A stretch of 64,000 nucleotides of DNA, taken from assembly GCA_964490015.1 (NCBI GenBank), contig CAZBBA010000004.1:34325-98324 (forward strand), in the 5' to 3' direction. Shown piece by piece: positions 1 to 10,100 of the stretch (within the stretch, counting starts at the first letter, position 1; every line of letters begins with the position of its first letter). The stretch is from Perlabentimonas sp964490015 (GTDB lineage: Bacteria > Bacteroidota > Bacteroidia > Bacteroidales > Tenuifilaceae). The translations under genes and the position numbers were made by a program. Under the pieces are notes generated by a model that saw nothing but the letters and a program-made list of their open reading frames with translations, was not told where the DNA came from and ran no database searches.

Positions 1-819
1 TTTTACCGTATCGCCTTTAGTATTTGGAAGTGCTATTTCGGGCAACGACGACTCGGCTACTTGGATCAAGCTTTGCAATCGGGCCGAACTTAGAATTCTC
101 TCCTGATTCTTAATATCCCTAAGCATACCCTTAGAGTAATCCGAATCGGGATATCGGGCTATAAGCGACGAGGCCACCACCTTGAAAAGCTGGATATCTT
201 CTGCCTTTTCGAAAACGAAACGATCGTCGTTAATTTTCTGATAAAGTGCCATAACGCTTGCTCTCGACATAGGATTTTCCCAAATAAACTTGCTGCTAAA
301 CTCTCGTTGTTTCTCAACTGTAGCCTCATACTCCTCGCTAATCTTTAGCCGTTGTGCAGTGGTAGTAGCCTGCGAAAGTTGGTTATTCAGCGAATCGAGT
401 GTTTTAAGCGTTTTGGAGAGTTGAATGCTTAGCGCCTTGGTTTTAAGCGATTCGTTTGCGCCCTCAACCTCGTAATCCATAAAGCTATTTAGGTCGATGT
501 TCACCACCGCATTCTCTTCTGGTTCGAGCAGCAACACAGCTACATTGCTGCGTGTTCCCTCAACATGGAGTTGAAAAAAGGTTGGCTCCTCGAGTTTTCC
601 CACCCCAATTTTAAAAGTGGGCTTTCTGGGTGTAAGTTTTACCGATTGAACGGGAACAACCCTTGAAAACTCCTGACGTAGCAGCTTAACCTCAACCTGG
701 GTATCAATATTCTTTATGGTTCCAACAACCGATGACTGATCTCTCTCCTTACATGCGGTTGACAGAAGAAGGGTCGCTAAGGCGATAAGTATAATTTTTA
801 GTGCTGTGCGGTTAATCAT
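1..819 (-). CDS. DUF4369/TlpA-like thiol-disulfide oxidoreductase lipoprotein (3' end cut by window)
   Basis: A reading frame with no stop runs from an ATG at 819 off the left window edge (273 codons seen). The N-terminus (MINRTALKIILIALATLLLS then TAC-K) is a lipoprotein-type signal with a plausible lipobox cysteine near residue 23. The middle resembles the DUF4369 domain found in front of thioredoxin folds in Bacteroidota. The last visible residues (SLPEIALPNTKGDTVK) match the opening strand of an AhpC/TSA-TlpA domain, so the CxxC active site should lie beyond the edge. A -7 box lies at 863-870. It is a neighbour of, and similar to, the lipoprotein at 899-2086, which suggests tandem duplication. 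The family call rests on architecture; the redox centre itself is not visible. Confidence 0.75.
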   Translation of the reverse strand, partial: MINRTALKIILIALATLLLSTACKERDQSSVVGTIKNIDTQVEVKLLRQEFSRVVPVQSVKLTPRKPTFKIGVGKLEEPTFFQLHVEGTRSNVAVLLLEPEENAVVNIDLNSFMDYEVEGANESLKTKALSIQLSKTLKTLDSLNNQLSQATTTAQRLKISEEYEATVEKQREFSSKFIWENPMSRASVMALYQKINDDRFVFEKAEDIQLFKVVASSLIARYPDSDYSKGMLRDIKNQERILSSARLQSLIQVAESSLPEIALPNTKGDTVK

Positions 820-862
820 TCCGTTAACAATTTGATTTTTTACTGGGGTTTTTAATGGGGAT

Positions 863-870
863 CAAAATTA
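863..870 (-). promoter_or_regulatory. Bacteroidota -7 promoter box for the 1-819 gene
   Basis: The minus strand reads TAATTTTG, matching TAnnTTTG. A TTTTG lies about 18 bases upstream as a possible -33 element. It is 44 bases from the ATG at 819. Confidence 0.45.
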
Positions 871-898
871 GCGATATTTGATCGATAACAAAACCCAT

Positions 899-2086
899 TT
901 AGGGTAAAAATTTGGTTAATACGCTCTCGAGATCCTTTACCTTGATATTTCGGGCGCGTATTGTTCTTCGGCTATCAATTAAGTAATTCGATGGTATGCT
1001 ATTTACGCTCAAGGCATCGATAATGGGCGAATCCCATTGTTTCTGGTCAAAAGCCATGAGCCATTCTATCGCATTGCCATTAATATAACTCTCAAGGTTT
1101 TGCCGATTATTATCTAACGATACCTGAACCACTTGAAATCCCTTGTCTTTAAACCGATCATAAACCGCCTTGAGTTTGCTATTACTCGATTGGCAGTCGT
1201 TACACCATAACGCCCAAAAATCGACAAGGATGTATCGGGCTTTAATATCAGAAAGCCTAACTACTTCGCCATTAACTAATGACAAATCGATATCGGGCAG
1301 AGTTTGCCCCTCCGAAAACATATCCTGTCGCTTATCGTACAGCTTTAACTGTTTGTCTATCATCTCCACATTACGATGAAGATTCTGTACCAACGGATTG
1401 GCAGGATAAAGTGGGAATAATGTTGAGTCGACCAGCCGAAAAAGATCAAAATCTTCACGCTTATTAAGCACATGAGTATTGCGATCGTACTGCTGATAAA
1501 GCGCAAGTATTGCAGCTAGGCTATACCGATTCTCCTTGATAAAATTCGCTGTGTACTGCTTATGCCCCCGAATGGTTCGAATATAAGCACTATCGATTGC
1601 CGTTTTAATGGAATCGAATTTTGGATGTTCCCTACTCCCTCTAAAGTTTTTCGACAGGGAGTCGATGGTTTGCACCACCAGGTTGAGTCGGGAGTTTAAA
1701 TCGGTTACAAGCTTCGATCCCTTTGATCCACTTACAGAAAACTGTGAAACAGGTTTGCCTTTTTGTCCGCTGATAGTAAGCCTTTCGCCCACATCAACGA
1801 GCAAGACCAAGGGTTCGCTTTCATTCTCAATTTGAAATAGCAGGAATCGAGGGCCATCGCATTCAAGCGAAAGTTCAAAATTCCCCTTGCGGTCAACTTG
1901 GGTTGAATCGATTGCGCTGATTCTATTATGACCCGCCTCGCGCAGGTAAACCATTACATTTTGAAAACCCTCTATACTTCCGGAAACTCTTACATGCTTC
2001 GATGAATCGCTACATGCAGAAAGAAATAGTGTTGTAACCAAAGTGCAGCACACGACTGCTAAGCGGTTTGCTATTCGTAAAGTCAT
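899..2086 (-). CDS. TlpA/AhpC-TSA family thiol-disulfide oxidoreductase lipoprotein with DUF4369 domain
   Basis: Predicted periplasm-facing thioredoxin-fold lipoprotein of 395 residues. A signal peptide starts at the ATG at 2086 (MTLRIANRL...) and ends in the lipobox LFLSAC. A DUF4369-like region covers roughly residues 35-120. A charged helical linker follows, then a C-terminal AhpC/TSA domain from about residue 265, with the redox motif WCNDC (cysteines 295 and 298) and a cis-proline-type segment NSIPSNYLID. The frame stays open to a TTG at 2122, but a -7 promoter box (2120-2127) overlaps that codon, so 2086 is preferred. Such proteins reduce or shuffle disulfides in the envelope; the partner protein cannot be inferred. 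It follows a sister lipoprotein at 1-819 on the same strand with its own promoter between them. Confidence 0.88.
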   Translation of the reverse strand: MTLRIANRLAVVCCTLVTTLFLSACSDSSKHVRVSGSIEGFQNVMVYLREAGHNRISAIDSTQVDRKGNFELSLECDGPRFLLFQIENESEPLVLLVDVGERLTISGQKGKPVSQFSVSGSKGSKLVTDLNSRLNLVVQTIDSLSKNFRGSREHPKFDSIKTAIDSAYIRTIRGHKQYTANFIKENRYSLAAILALYQQYDRNTHVLNKREDFDLFRLVDSTLFPLYPANPLVQNLHRNVEMIDKQLKLYDKRQDMFSEGQTLPDIDLSLVNGEVVRLSDIKARYILVDFWALWCNDCQSSNSKLKAVYDRFKDKGFQVVQVSLDNNRQNLESYINGNAIEWLMAFDQKQWDSPIIDALSVNSIPSNYLIDSRRTIRARNIKVKDLESVLTKFLP

Positions 2087-2119
2087 TGGACAGTGTGAAT
2101 TTGCTGCAATTGTTTGCGG

Positions 2120-2127
2120 CAAAAATA
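2120..2127 (-). promoter_or_regulatory. -7 promoter box for the 899-2086 gene
   Basis: The minus strand reads TATTTTTG, matching TAnnTTTG, 34 bases ahead of the ATG at 2086. Its overlap with the alternative TTG start at 2122 argues against that start. Confidence 0.45.
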
Positions 2128-2355
2128 ATCAAAATATAATAGAGAAATTAATTGCGGTATCCTTAAAATATCGTAATTTGTATTGCCTATCGAAAGTCTG
2201 AGAATTGGTAAACAAATTCAGGCCATCAGAATAATCTGGCAATGCTCTTTCTCAAATATTTAACGTAGGATTTTCAAACAAATTGCATTTACGTGGTGTT
2301 TGTGTGTTCACCTAAAAATTGGCAAAACCGCATCTAATTTTATAACAGAACAGCT

Positions 2356-4299
2356 ATGAGCTATCTTGTTTTTGAAAAGAACGAACTGGTTAATCTCGAG
2401 TACTCCCTAAGCAGGGAAATTCTCAGCACTAATCGTGCCGGAGGATATTGCAGCACAACCATAGTACTTTGCAACACCCGAAAATATCACGGGTTAATGG
2501 TTCTTCCCCTGGATCAATTTGATGGCGAGAACCACGTGCTCCTTTCGTCGGTTGATGAAACCGTGATCCAGCATGGCAAGGAGTTCAACCTGGGAATCCA
2601 TAGATATCCAGGTATTTACGAACCACGAGGACATAAGTACATTATCGATTTTGAGTACGAACCTACACCTAAGCTAACCTACAGGGTGGGTGGAGTGGTG
2701 CTTGAAAAAGAGCTGCTGTTTGTTCATAACGAGGAGCAGTTCATGATTCGCTATACGCTAAAGGATGCCCATAGCCCAACAAAAATAAGAATTAAACCAT
2801 TCCTTGCCTTCCGGAATGCCCATAAGCTATCCAAGTCGAATCTATTTGCGGATAAGCGGTATAAGGAAATCACCAACGGAGTTAAGTACAAGTTGTATCA
2901 TGGATTTCCTTACCTTCACCTTCAACTGAACAAAACCAATGAGTTTGTTGCAGTTCCCGACTGGTACTACAATATTGAGTACAAAGAGGAAGTAATGCGG
3001 GGTTACGAAGGACATGAAGACCTTTTTGTGCCTGGTTTCTTTGAGGTTCCCATAAAGAAAGGAGAATCCATCATTTTCTCTGCTTCCACCTCTGAGCAAC
3101 AAACCGCCACACTTACGCGAAAATTTAACGCCGAGGTGCTACGAAGACCGCCTAAGGACAGCCTCGAAAACTGCCTTCGAAATGCGGCTCATCAGTTTGT
3201 GGTTAAAAGAAACAAAAAAACTGAAGTTATCGCCGGATTCCCCTGGTTTGGCCGTTGGGGAAGAGATACATTTATAGCATTGCCTGGCCTTACACTAGCC
3301 ATTGATGAGCCCAAAGCATGTAAAGACGTGCTCGACACCATGAGCAAAGAGCTCAAAGATGGGCTTTTCCCAAATATGGGTAATGGAGCTTCGTCCGCGT
3401 TTAACTCGGTTGATGCACCGCTATGGTTTTTCTGGACGCTACAAATGTACACCGAGTACACAAACGATTTTCAAGACGTTTGGACACACTACGGAAAAAA
3501 GATGAAGGCTATTCTTAATGCCTTCCGTAGCGGTGAACTTCCATTTAATATCAGAATGCATCACAACGGACTTATTTGGGCTGGTGAGAAAGGAGTTGCT
3601 CTAACTTGGATGGACGCTGTAGTTCATGGTGTACCGGTTACCCCCCGAACTGGGTTTCAGGTTGAAATAAACGCACTATGGTACAACGCCATAATGTTTA
3701 CCCTAGGGCTGGCCAGCACATTTAAGGACACAAAATTTGTGAAGGAATGGGAACCAATAGCCAAGCAGGTTGCCCAATCGTATAAGGACACCTTCTGGTT
3801 CGAGACTAAACAGTACCTGGCCGATTTCGTTGATGAGAATGGCCAAAATGTATATGTTCGCCCTAACCAGGTATTCGCCACATCGCTTCCTCATAGCCCT
3901 ATTACCGATGAAATGAAACGGGGAGTACTAGAAGCCGTTTACCGAGAGCTATTCACCCCAAAAGGATTGAGAACCCTCGCTCCTAAGAACCCTCATTACG
4001 TTGGTATTTACGAGGGCGATCAGACAAAACGCGATTTAGGGTACCATCAAGGAACTGCATTCCCTTGGCTTTTAGGTCATTTCATCGAAGGCTACTACAA
4101 ACTTCATGGCAAAACAGCCAATGCCTTGGCCCAATCGGTTCTTGACTCATTCTGCAAGGACATGTCGAGACACGGGGTGTGTGGCATTGCCGAGGTGTAC
4201 GATGGTGACCCGCCCCAACGACCCAATGGCTGCATATCGCAGGCATGGAGCGTAGCAGAAGTTTTACGCATCAAGAGATTATACGACCAAAACCAATAA
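2356..4299 (+). CDS. Glycogen debranching enzyme (amylo-alpha-1,6-glucosidase, GH133-type)
   Basis: A 647-residue protein of the bacterial/archaeal GDE family, which hydrolyses alpha-1,6-linked glucosyl stubs in glycogen. The N-terminal GDE_N beta-sandwich spans about residues 20-215 (opening motif STNRAGGYCSTT). The C-terminal (alpha/alpha)6 barrel spans about 285-640. Barrel landmarks are GFPWFGRWGRDTF near residue 295, LTWMDAVVHG, the GFQVEINALWYNA segment, GYHQGTAFPW and NGCISQAWSVAE. These are the conserved acidic and aromatic active-site stretches of the family. It has no signal peptide, so it is cytosolic. It is the first gene of a four-gene plus-strand alpha-glucan operon, with 17 bases to the next gene. 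No consensus -7 box is visible in the 270-base divergent upstream region. Confidence 0.93.
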   Translation: MSYLVFEKNELVNLEYSLSREILSTNRAGGYCSTTIVLCNTRKYHGLMVLPLDQFDGENHVLLSSVDETVIQHGKEFNLGIHRYPGIYEPRGHKYIIDFEYEPTPKLTYRVGGVVLEKELLFVHNEEQFMIRYTLKDAHSPTKIRIKPFLAFRNAHKLSKSNLFADKRYKEITNGVKYKLYHGFPYLHLQLNKTNEFVAVPDWYYNIEYKEEVMRGYEGHEDLFVPGFFEVPIKKGESIIFSASTSEQQTATLTRKFNAEVLRRPPKDSLENCLRNAAHQFVVKRNKKTEVIAGFPWFGRWGRDTFIALPGLTLAIDEPKACKDVLDTMSKELKDGLFPNMGNGASSAFNSVDAPLWFFWTLQMYTEYTNDFQDVWTHYGKKMKAILNAFRSGELPFNIRMHHNGLIWAGEKGVALTWMDAVVHGVPVTPRTGFQVEINALWYNAIMFTLGLASTFKDTKFVKEWEPIAKQVAQSYKDTFWFETKQYLADFVDENGQNVYVRPNQVFATSLPHSPITDEMKRGVLEAVYRELFTPKGLRTLAPKNPHYVGIYEGDQTKRDLGYHQGTAFPWLLGHFIEGYYKLHGKTANALAQSVLDSFCKDMSRHGVCGIAEVYDGDPPQRPNGCISQAWSVAEVLRIKRLYDQNQ

Positions 4300-4316
4300 T
4301 ATTCTAAACAGCTGGC

Positions 4317-5606
4317 ATGAGAGTACTAATGTTTGGATGGGAGTTCCCTCCCCACATATCTGGAGGCCTAGGCACTGCGTGCTTTGGGCTAACCCGCGGG
4401 TTAGCAAAGCATAATGTTGAAATGGCTTTTGTTGTTCCAAAAGCCTTTGGCGACGAGGATCAATCGGCAGTTCGCCTTGTCCCTGCCGAAGATATTGACG
4501 TGAGCCATATCTCCATTGATATGGAAGAGTTTTGGAAAAAAATAAGCTACCTCGAGGTGGGCTCAAACCTAATCCCTTACGTGGGCCCCGAGGAGTTCGA
4601 GCGTCTTGTTACCGAAACTGAACTCGACTCGGCTGAAGAGCACCAAACCATCCTATCGCACAAATTCCGTTTCTCCGGAAAGTACGGCAAAGATTTGATG
4701 AAAGAGGTATCGCGGTATGCGCTAATTGCCGGATCAATTGCCGCACGCGAAAAATTTGATATTATTCATGCCCACGACTGGCTAACATTTTTAGCAGGCA
4801 TCACGGCCAAGATGGTATCTGGAAAACCCCTCGTTGTACACATCCACGCCACCGAATTTGATCGTAGCGGTGAAAATGTGAATCAGGCTGTTTACGATAT
4901 CGAACGCCAAGGCATGCATATGGCCGACAAAGTTATAGCCGTTAGCCATCTTACCCGAAACATTGTTATTAGCCGTTATGGCATACCCGAGGACAAAGTT
5001 GTAACCGTTCATAATGCAGTTGATTTCACTGGGAACAACAAGCACTCGTCTGTAGTTAAGAATGTTCCCGAGAAAGTGGTTACATTCCTAGGGCGTATTA
5101 CTTTCCAAAAAGGGCCCGATTACTTTGTAGAGGCCGCCAGTAAAGTCCTCCAAAAGTATCCTAATGTCCGATTTGTAATGGCTGGTAGCGGCGATATGCT
5201 AAATAAAATGATTAGACGTGCCGCTGAGCTGGAGATATCGGACAGATTCCATTTTACAGGATTTTTGAAGGGTGATGAGGTAAACACCATGTTTGCCATG
5301 AGCGATGTGTACGTAATGCCTTCGGTATCAGAACCCTTCGGCATAAGCCCACTTGAGGCTATGAAAAGCAATGTACCCGTTATTATCTCAAAACAGTCGG
5401 GAGTAGCCGAGGTTTTACGCCATGCCCTAAAGGTAGATTTTTGGGATATTGATTCTATGGCCGACTCTATTTACGGTCTACTAAACTACGAAGCGCTCTC
5501 CACATACTTCAAGCGGTACGGTCAGGAAGAGGTTAACAGCCTTAAGTGGGAGAATGCGGCACTGGAGGTGAAAAAAGTGTACAAATCGGTTCTCGGTTGG
5601 AAATAA
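4317..5606 (+). CDS. GT4-family glycosyltransferase, probable alpha-glucan/glycogen synthase
   Basis: A 429-residue GT-B fold enzyme. The N-terminus MRVLMFGWEFPPHISGGLGT carries the glycine-rich acceptor loop typical of starch/glycogen-synthase-like transferases, and HAHDWLTFLAG follows near residue 150. The C-terminal donor domain starts near residue 260 (FLGRITFQKGPDYF) and carries the E-x7-E motif in SEPFGISPLEA. It sits between the debranching enzyme and a GH57 enzyme. This three-gene arrangement is recurrent in Bacteroidota and supports a role in making or remodelling intracellular glucan. Whether the donor is UDP- or ADP-glucose cannot be read from sequence. There is no Shine-Dalgarno sequence; the ATG is 18 bases after the previous stop, which implies co-transcription. 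Confidence 0.87.
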   Translation: MRVLMFGWEFPPHISGGLGTACFGLTRGLAKHNVEMAFVVPKAFGDEDQSAVRLVPAEDIDVSHISIDMEEFWKKISYLEVGSNLIPYVGPEEFERLVTETELDSAEEHQTILSHKFRFSGKYGKDLMKEVSRYALIAGSIAAREKFDIIHAHDWLTFLAGITAKMVSGKPLVVHIHATEFDRSGENVNQAVYDIERQGMHMADKVIAVSHLTRNIVISRYGIPEDKVVTVHNAVDFTGNNKHSSVVKNVPEKVVTFLGRITFQKGPDYFVEAASKVLQKYPNVRFVMAGSGDMLNKMIRRAAELEISDRFHFTGFLKGDEVNTMFAMSDVYVMPSVSEPFGISPLEAMKSNVPVIISKQSGVAEVLRHALKVDFWDIDSMADSIYGLLNYEALSTYFKRYGQEEVNSLKWENAALEVKKVYKSVLGWK

Positions 5607-5643
5607 CAAGCAAACAAAGACAATAATAAAACACGCTAGCATA

Positions 5644-7068
5644 ATGAAAACAATCTGCTTCTACTTTCAGGTTCATCAGCCTTACAGGCTTCGTCGGTAC
5701 CGTTTTTTTGATATTGGTCAATATCACAACTATTTCGACGATTTTGCAAACCGCTCAATCATGCGGAAGGTTGCCGAAAAGTGCTACTTACCCACCAACA
5801 ACCTGATGCTATCGCTAATTAAGGAGTATGGAAGCAAGTTCAAAATTGCCTACTCCATTTCGGGAACTGCTCTCGACCAGTTTGAGATGTATGCTCCCGA
5901 TGTGCTCGACACATTCCGAAAGCTAGCAGAAACAGGCTGCGTTGAGTTTATTGCCGAAACCTACTCGCACTCCCTTTCAGCGCTCAAATCGCGCGAGGAG
6001 TTCGAAAATCAGGTCAATGCTCAGGTACAAAAGGTGGAACAACTTTTTGGGCAAAAGCCAACCACATTCAGAAACACCGAGCTCATTTACTCCGACGAGA
6101 TTGGTGCCATGGTGGCTGACATGGGTTTCAAGGCTATGCTTACCGAAGGGGCAAAGCACATAATGGGCTGGAAAAGCCCAAACTACCTATACACCAATGC
6201 CATTAACCCCAAATTGAGGTTGCTGCTCAAAAACTTTCAGATGAGCGATGATATTGCCTTCAGATTCTCGAACAGAGGTTGGCCCGAATGGCCATTAACA
6301 ACAGAGAAGTACGTTCACTGGCTAAACTCCATCGACTCGAAGGATGAGATTATTAATCTTTTTATGGATTACGAAACCTTTGGCGAGCACCAGTGGGCCG
6401 AGACAGGAATCTTCGAATTTATGAGAGCACTGCCGGGCAGAGTATTTTCACACTCAAATTTTGAATTTTTAACACCAGCCGAAGCAGCCCGTAAACACCA
6501 ACCCATTGCGCCACTACATGTTCCGTTCCCAATTAGCTGGGCCGATGAGGAGCGCGACCTAACCGCTTGGCTTGGTAACGAGATGCAAGATGAGGCTTTT
6601 AATAACCTATACGACATAGCCCACAGAGTGTCGTCCATTAACGACCCCGACCTGCAAAGAGACTGGAAGTACCTTCAAACCAGCGACCATTTCTACTACA
6701 TGTGCACAAAATGGTTCAGCGATGGCGATGTACACAAGTACTTCAATCCATACGATACCCCATACGAAGCATTTATCAACTTTATGAATGCCCTTAGTGA
6801 TTTCAAACTCCGCGTAGAGAACTACTCTAGTTCACATCCAGCTGCCGAGACTGAGCTATTGGCATCAAATCCCGAAGAGGTTGACAAGCTGATTAAGGAG
6901 TACGAGGAGAAAATTGCCAGTTTAAGGGCTATTAAAAAGGATTCATCACCAAAAACAACCGAAAAGAAAACAGTAGCAAAGAAAAGTACTACCAAGAAAC
7001 CGGCTGTTAAAACAACCAAAAAAACATCAACAGTAAAGAAGGCTACACCCAAAACAAAGAAGCAATGA
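5644..7068 (+). CDS. GH57 family glycoside hydrolase/glucanotransferase with lysine-rich C-terminal tail
   Basis: A 474-residue GH57 enzyme acting on alpha-1,4 (or branching alpha-1,6) glucans. The family motifs are visible in order: HQPYR near residue 14, VEFIAETYSHSL near 100, FRNTELIYSD with putative nucleophile E146, and MDYETFGEHQW with putative acid/base D242. The catalytic barrel and helical domain end near residue 420. From about residue 430 to the end the chain is almost only K, T, A, S, P and V with repeats such as KKST-TKKPA. This resembles a histone H1-like tail and is unusual for GH57. GH57 includes amylases, 4-alpha-glucanotransferases and branching enzymes, so the exact reaction is open. 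It is third in the glucan operon; no branching enzyme glgB is seen nearby, so a branching role is possible. Confidence 0.88.
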   Translation: MKTICFYFQVHQPYRLRRYRFFDIGQYHNYFDDFANRSIMRKVAEKCYLPTNNLMLSLIKEYGSKFKIAYSISGTALDQFEMYAPDVLDTFRKLAETGCVEFIAETYSHSLSALKSREEFENQVNAQVQKVEQLFGQKPTTFRNTELIYSDEIGAMVADMGFKAMLTEGAKHIMGWKSPNYLYTNAINPKLRLLLKNFQMSDDIAFRFSNRGWPEWPLTTEKYVHWLNSIDSKDEIINLFMDYETFGEHQWAETGIFEFMRALPGRVFSHSNFEFLTPAEAARKHQPIAPLHVPFPISWADEERDLTAWLGNEMQDEAFNNLYDIAHRVSSINDPDLQRDWKYLQTSDHFYYMCTKWFSDGDVHKYFNPYDTPYEAFINFMNALSDFKLRVENYSSSHPAAETELLASNPEEVDKLIKEYEEKIASLRAIKKDSSPKTTEKKTVAKKSTTKKPAVKTTKKTSTVKKATPKTKKQ

Positions 7069-7102
7069 TGTTATTTTAGTTAAAACCAATGCCATTTAAT
7101 CA

Positions 7103-10100
7103 ATGAAAGACAAACTTATACGCCCAGACTATCTTTTTGAGGTTAGCTGGGAAATATGCAATAAGGTTGGTGGAATACATACCGTTATCTCCACCAAATC
7201 GCTAACCCTAGTGAGTGAGTACAAGAACAACCTAATACTCATTGGACCCGATGTTTGGCGCGATACCGAGAACAACCCTGAGTTTATCGAGGATCCACAA
7301 CTATTCTCGTCATGGAAAAACAAGGCTCACGAGGAAGGGCTAAGGGTTAGGGTTGGCCGATGGAATATTGAGGGCAAACCAGTGGTGATTATTGTCGACT
7401 TTACCCCATTTTTCTCAAAAAAGGATGAGATTTTCAAGGAATTCTGGGAAGAATACAAACTCGATTCCATTAACGGACAATGGGATTACGTGGAACCTGC
7501 CCTGTTTGGATATGCCGCTGGTAAGGTGATTGAAAGTTTCACCAAGTTTCAGTTAACATATAGACATCGGATAGTGGCTCAGTTCCACGAGTGGATGACC
7601 GGCATTGGATTGCTGTACCTGAAAAAATATATGCCCCAAATTGGGAATATTTTCACAACCCACGCCACTGTAATGGGGCGCTGCCTAGCAGGGAACAACG
7701 TTCCGCTGTACAGCAACCTCGAGAAGTACAATGCCGAGCAAAAAGCCTTAGAGTTTAACGTAGTGTCCAAACAATCGCTCGAAAAGGTATCGGCAGTTGA
7801 AGCCGATTGTTACACCACTGTTAGTGACATTACGGCTAAGGAGTGTGCTCAATTCCATGGCAAAAAAGTTGATATAGTTACCCCCAACGGGTTCGAAAAC
7901 AGCTTTGTGCCCAAAGACGAAGAATTTAACCTGCGGCGGATTGAGGCTAAAGTGAAATTCTATGAGGTTGCCGAGGCCTTACTTGCGCACGATGTGGCTA
8001 AAGATGCCCTTGTGGTGGGGATAAGCGGTAGGTACGAGTTTAAGAACAAGGGAATTGATGTTTTTATCGATGCCCTCTCGAAGCTTAATCGCTGCCCCGA
8101 TCTTAAGCGCGAGGTGCTAGTGTTTATTCTTATCCCTGGTGGGCATCATGGTCCCAGGAAGGATGTTTTCAAAAATCTACAGGAAAAGGAAAACGAGAAT
8201 GTAGTTGTTTTAAGCAACACTCACATTACACACTACCTAAACGACCCAGATAGAGATCCCATTCTAAATAAATTTAAATCGGCTGGGCTCTTTAACTCTT
8301 CGAGCGATAAGGTGAAGATATTCTTTGTCCCCAGTTACCTCAACGGCAACGATGGAATTTTCGACTTACCCTACTGGGATCTGCTCATCGGTATGGATAT
8401 CTCTGTGTTCCCATCTTACTATGAGCCTTGGGGATATACACCTCTCGAAAGCTTAGCATTTCATGTACCAACCGTTACAACCACTTTAGCCGGATTTGGG
8501 CTATGGGTAAACACCTATTTTAACGAAGAGCATCCGGGCATAAAGATAATTGAACGAACAGATGACAACGACAGCTTTGTTATTGAGGAGATATCAAAAA
8601 CTATTTGCCACTACTCCACCCTTAGCCTTGCCGAGCAAGAAAAATACAGAAAGAATGCCCTAGAGGTTTCTAAAATTGCCCTCTGGGAAAACCTGATATC
8701 GCACTACAAGGAAGCCTATCACATTGCACTACAAAAAGTTGAGGAGCGTACTCAACAGTTCATGGAATTCGATCGCGAAGAGCAACTTCCCCACATTGAG
8801 AAAGTTTTCCACATCAACAAACCCAACTGGGTGCGGCTGCTCATTCAAAAGAATATCCCCGAGAAACTCACTGCTCTCGACGAGATTTCCAAAAACCTCT
8901 GGTGGTGCTGGAACCCCGATGCCATTGATCTTTTCGAAAGCATCGATCCAGAGCTATGGGAGGAGTGTGAACAAAACCCCATCAGGTTCCTCGATATGAT
9001 TTCACTCCCCCGCTTTCAGGAGCTGGAGCAGGACGAGATCTTTATCGAGAAGTTAAATCGGGTACAAAAACACTTCCACGAGTATATGAGCAAGAAAGCT
9101 GGTCGTAAGGGCATAAAAACTGCTTACCTCAGCATGGAGTATGGGCTTCACCAAAGCCTAAAACTCTACTCGGGGGGTCTAGGGGTTCTGGCTGGCGATT
9201 ACCTGAAAGAAGCCTCGGACAGGAATGTACCTATTGTGGGAATAGGATTATTCTATCGATATGGTTACTTTACGCAGCAGCTATCTTCAACTGGGCAACA
9301 GATAGCAGCCTACGATCAGCAGAACTTTGCACAAACTTTGGCCAAACCAGTTCGACATCAGAATGGCAAATGGAAAACCGTCGGGGTAGCTTTCCCAGGT
9401 AGAATTGTGAATGCCCGAATCTGGAGAGTCGATATTGGGAGAACTGAACTATACTTGCTCGACACCGATTATGAGGATAACGAACTCTCGGATAGAGCAA
9501 TCACCCATCACCTTTACGGTGGAGACTGGGAGAACCGGTTTAAGCAAGAGATGATTCTGGGAATTGGGGGTATTAGAGCCCTCGAAAAAATCGGTATCAC
9601 ACCAAGCATATTCCATCTAAACGAGGGTCACGCCGCCTTTGCTGGACTTGAACGTCTTCGCAGTTTAATTGTTGATACAAAACTATCGTTTGCCGAATCG
9701 CTTGAGATGGTTAGGGCATCAAGCCTTTTCACTACCCACACACCCGTTCCCGCTGGTCACGACTCGTTTCCAGAGGATATGCTTCGCACCTACATGACCC
9801 ACTACCCCGAGCGACTGGGTATTACCTGGGAACAATTTATGGATTTGGGTAAGTTAAACCCAGGCGACGAAACCGAGAGATTCTCCATGAGTTACCTTGC
9901 AGCAAACCTCTCGCAGGAGGTTAATGGTGTTAGCTGGCTTCATGGCGATGTGAGCCGAAAAATGTTTGCAAACCTATGGCCAGGGTACTTCCCCAGCGAA
10001 CTACATCTGGGTTATGTTACTAACGGGGTACACTATCCAACCTGGACCTCTCCTGAAATTAGAAGTCTTATTGAAGCGCAAAGCAATGAGTTGGGGTTTG

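Noticed and set aside
899..2122. TTG start at 2122 for the TlpA-like lipoprotein
   Set aside because: A -7 promoter box overlaps it, and the lipoprotein signal begins at the ATG at 2086.
2087..2355. Riboswitch or structured leader ahead of the glycogen operon
   Set aside because: The gap is AT-rich and lacks a recognisable conserved aptamer motif or strong hairpin.
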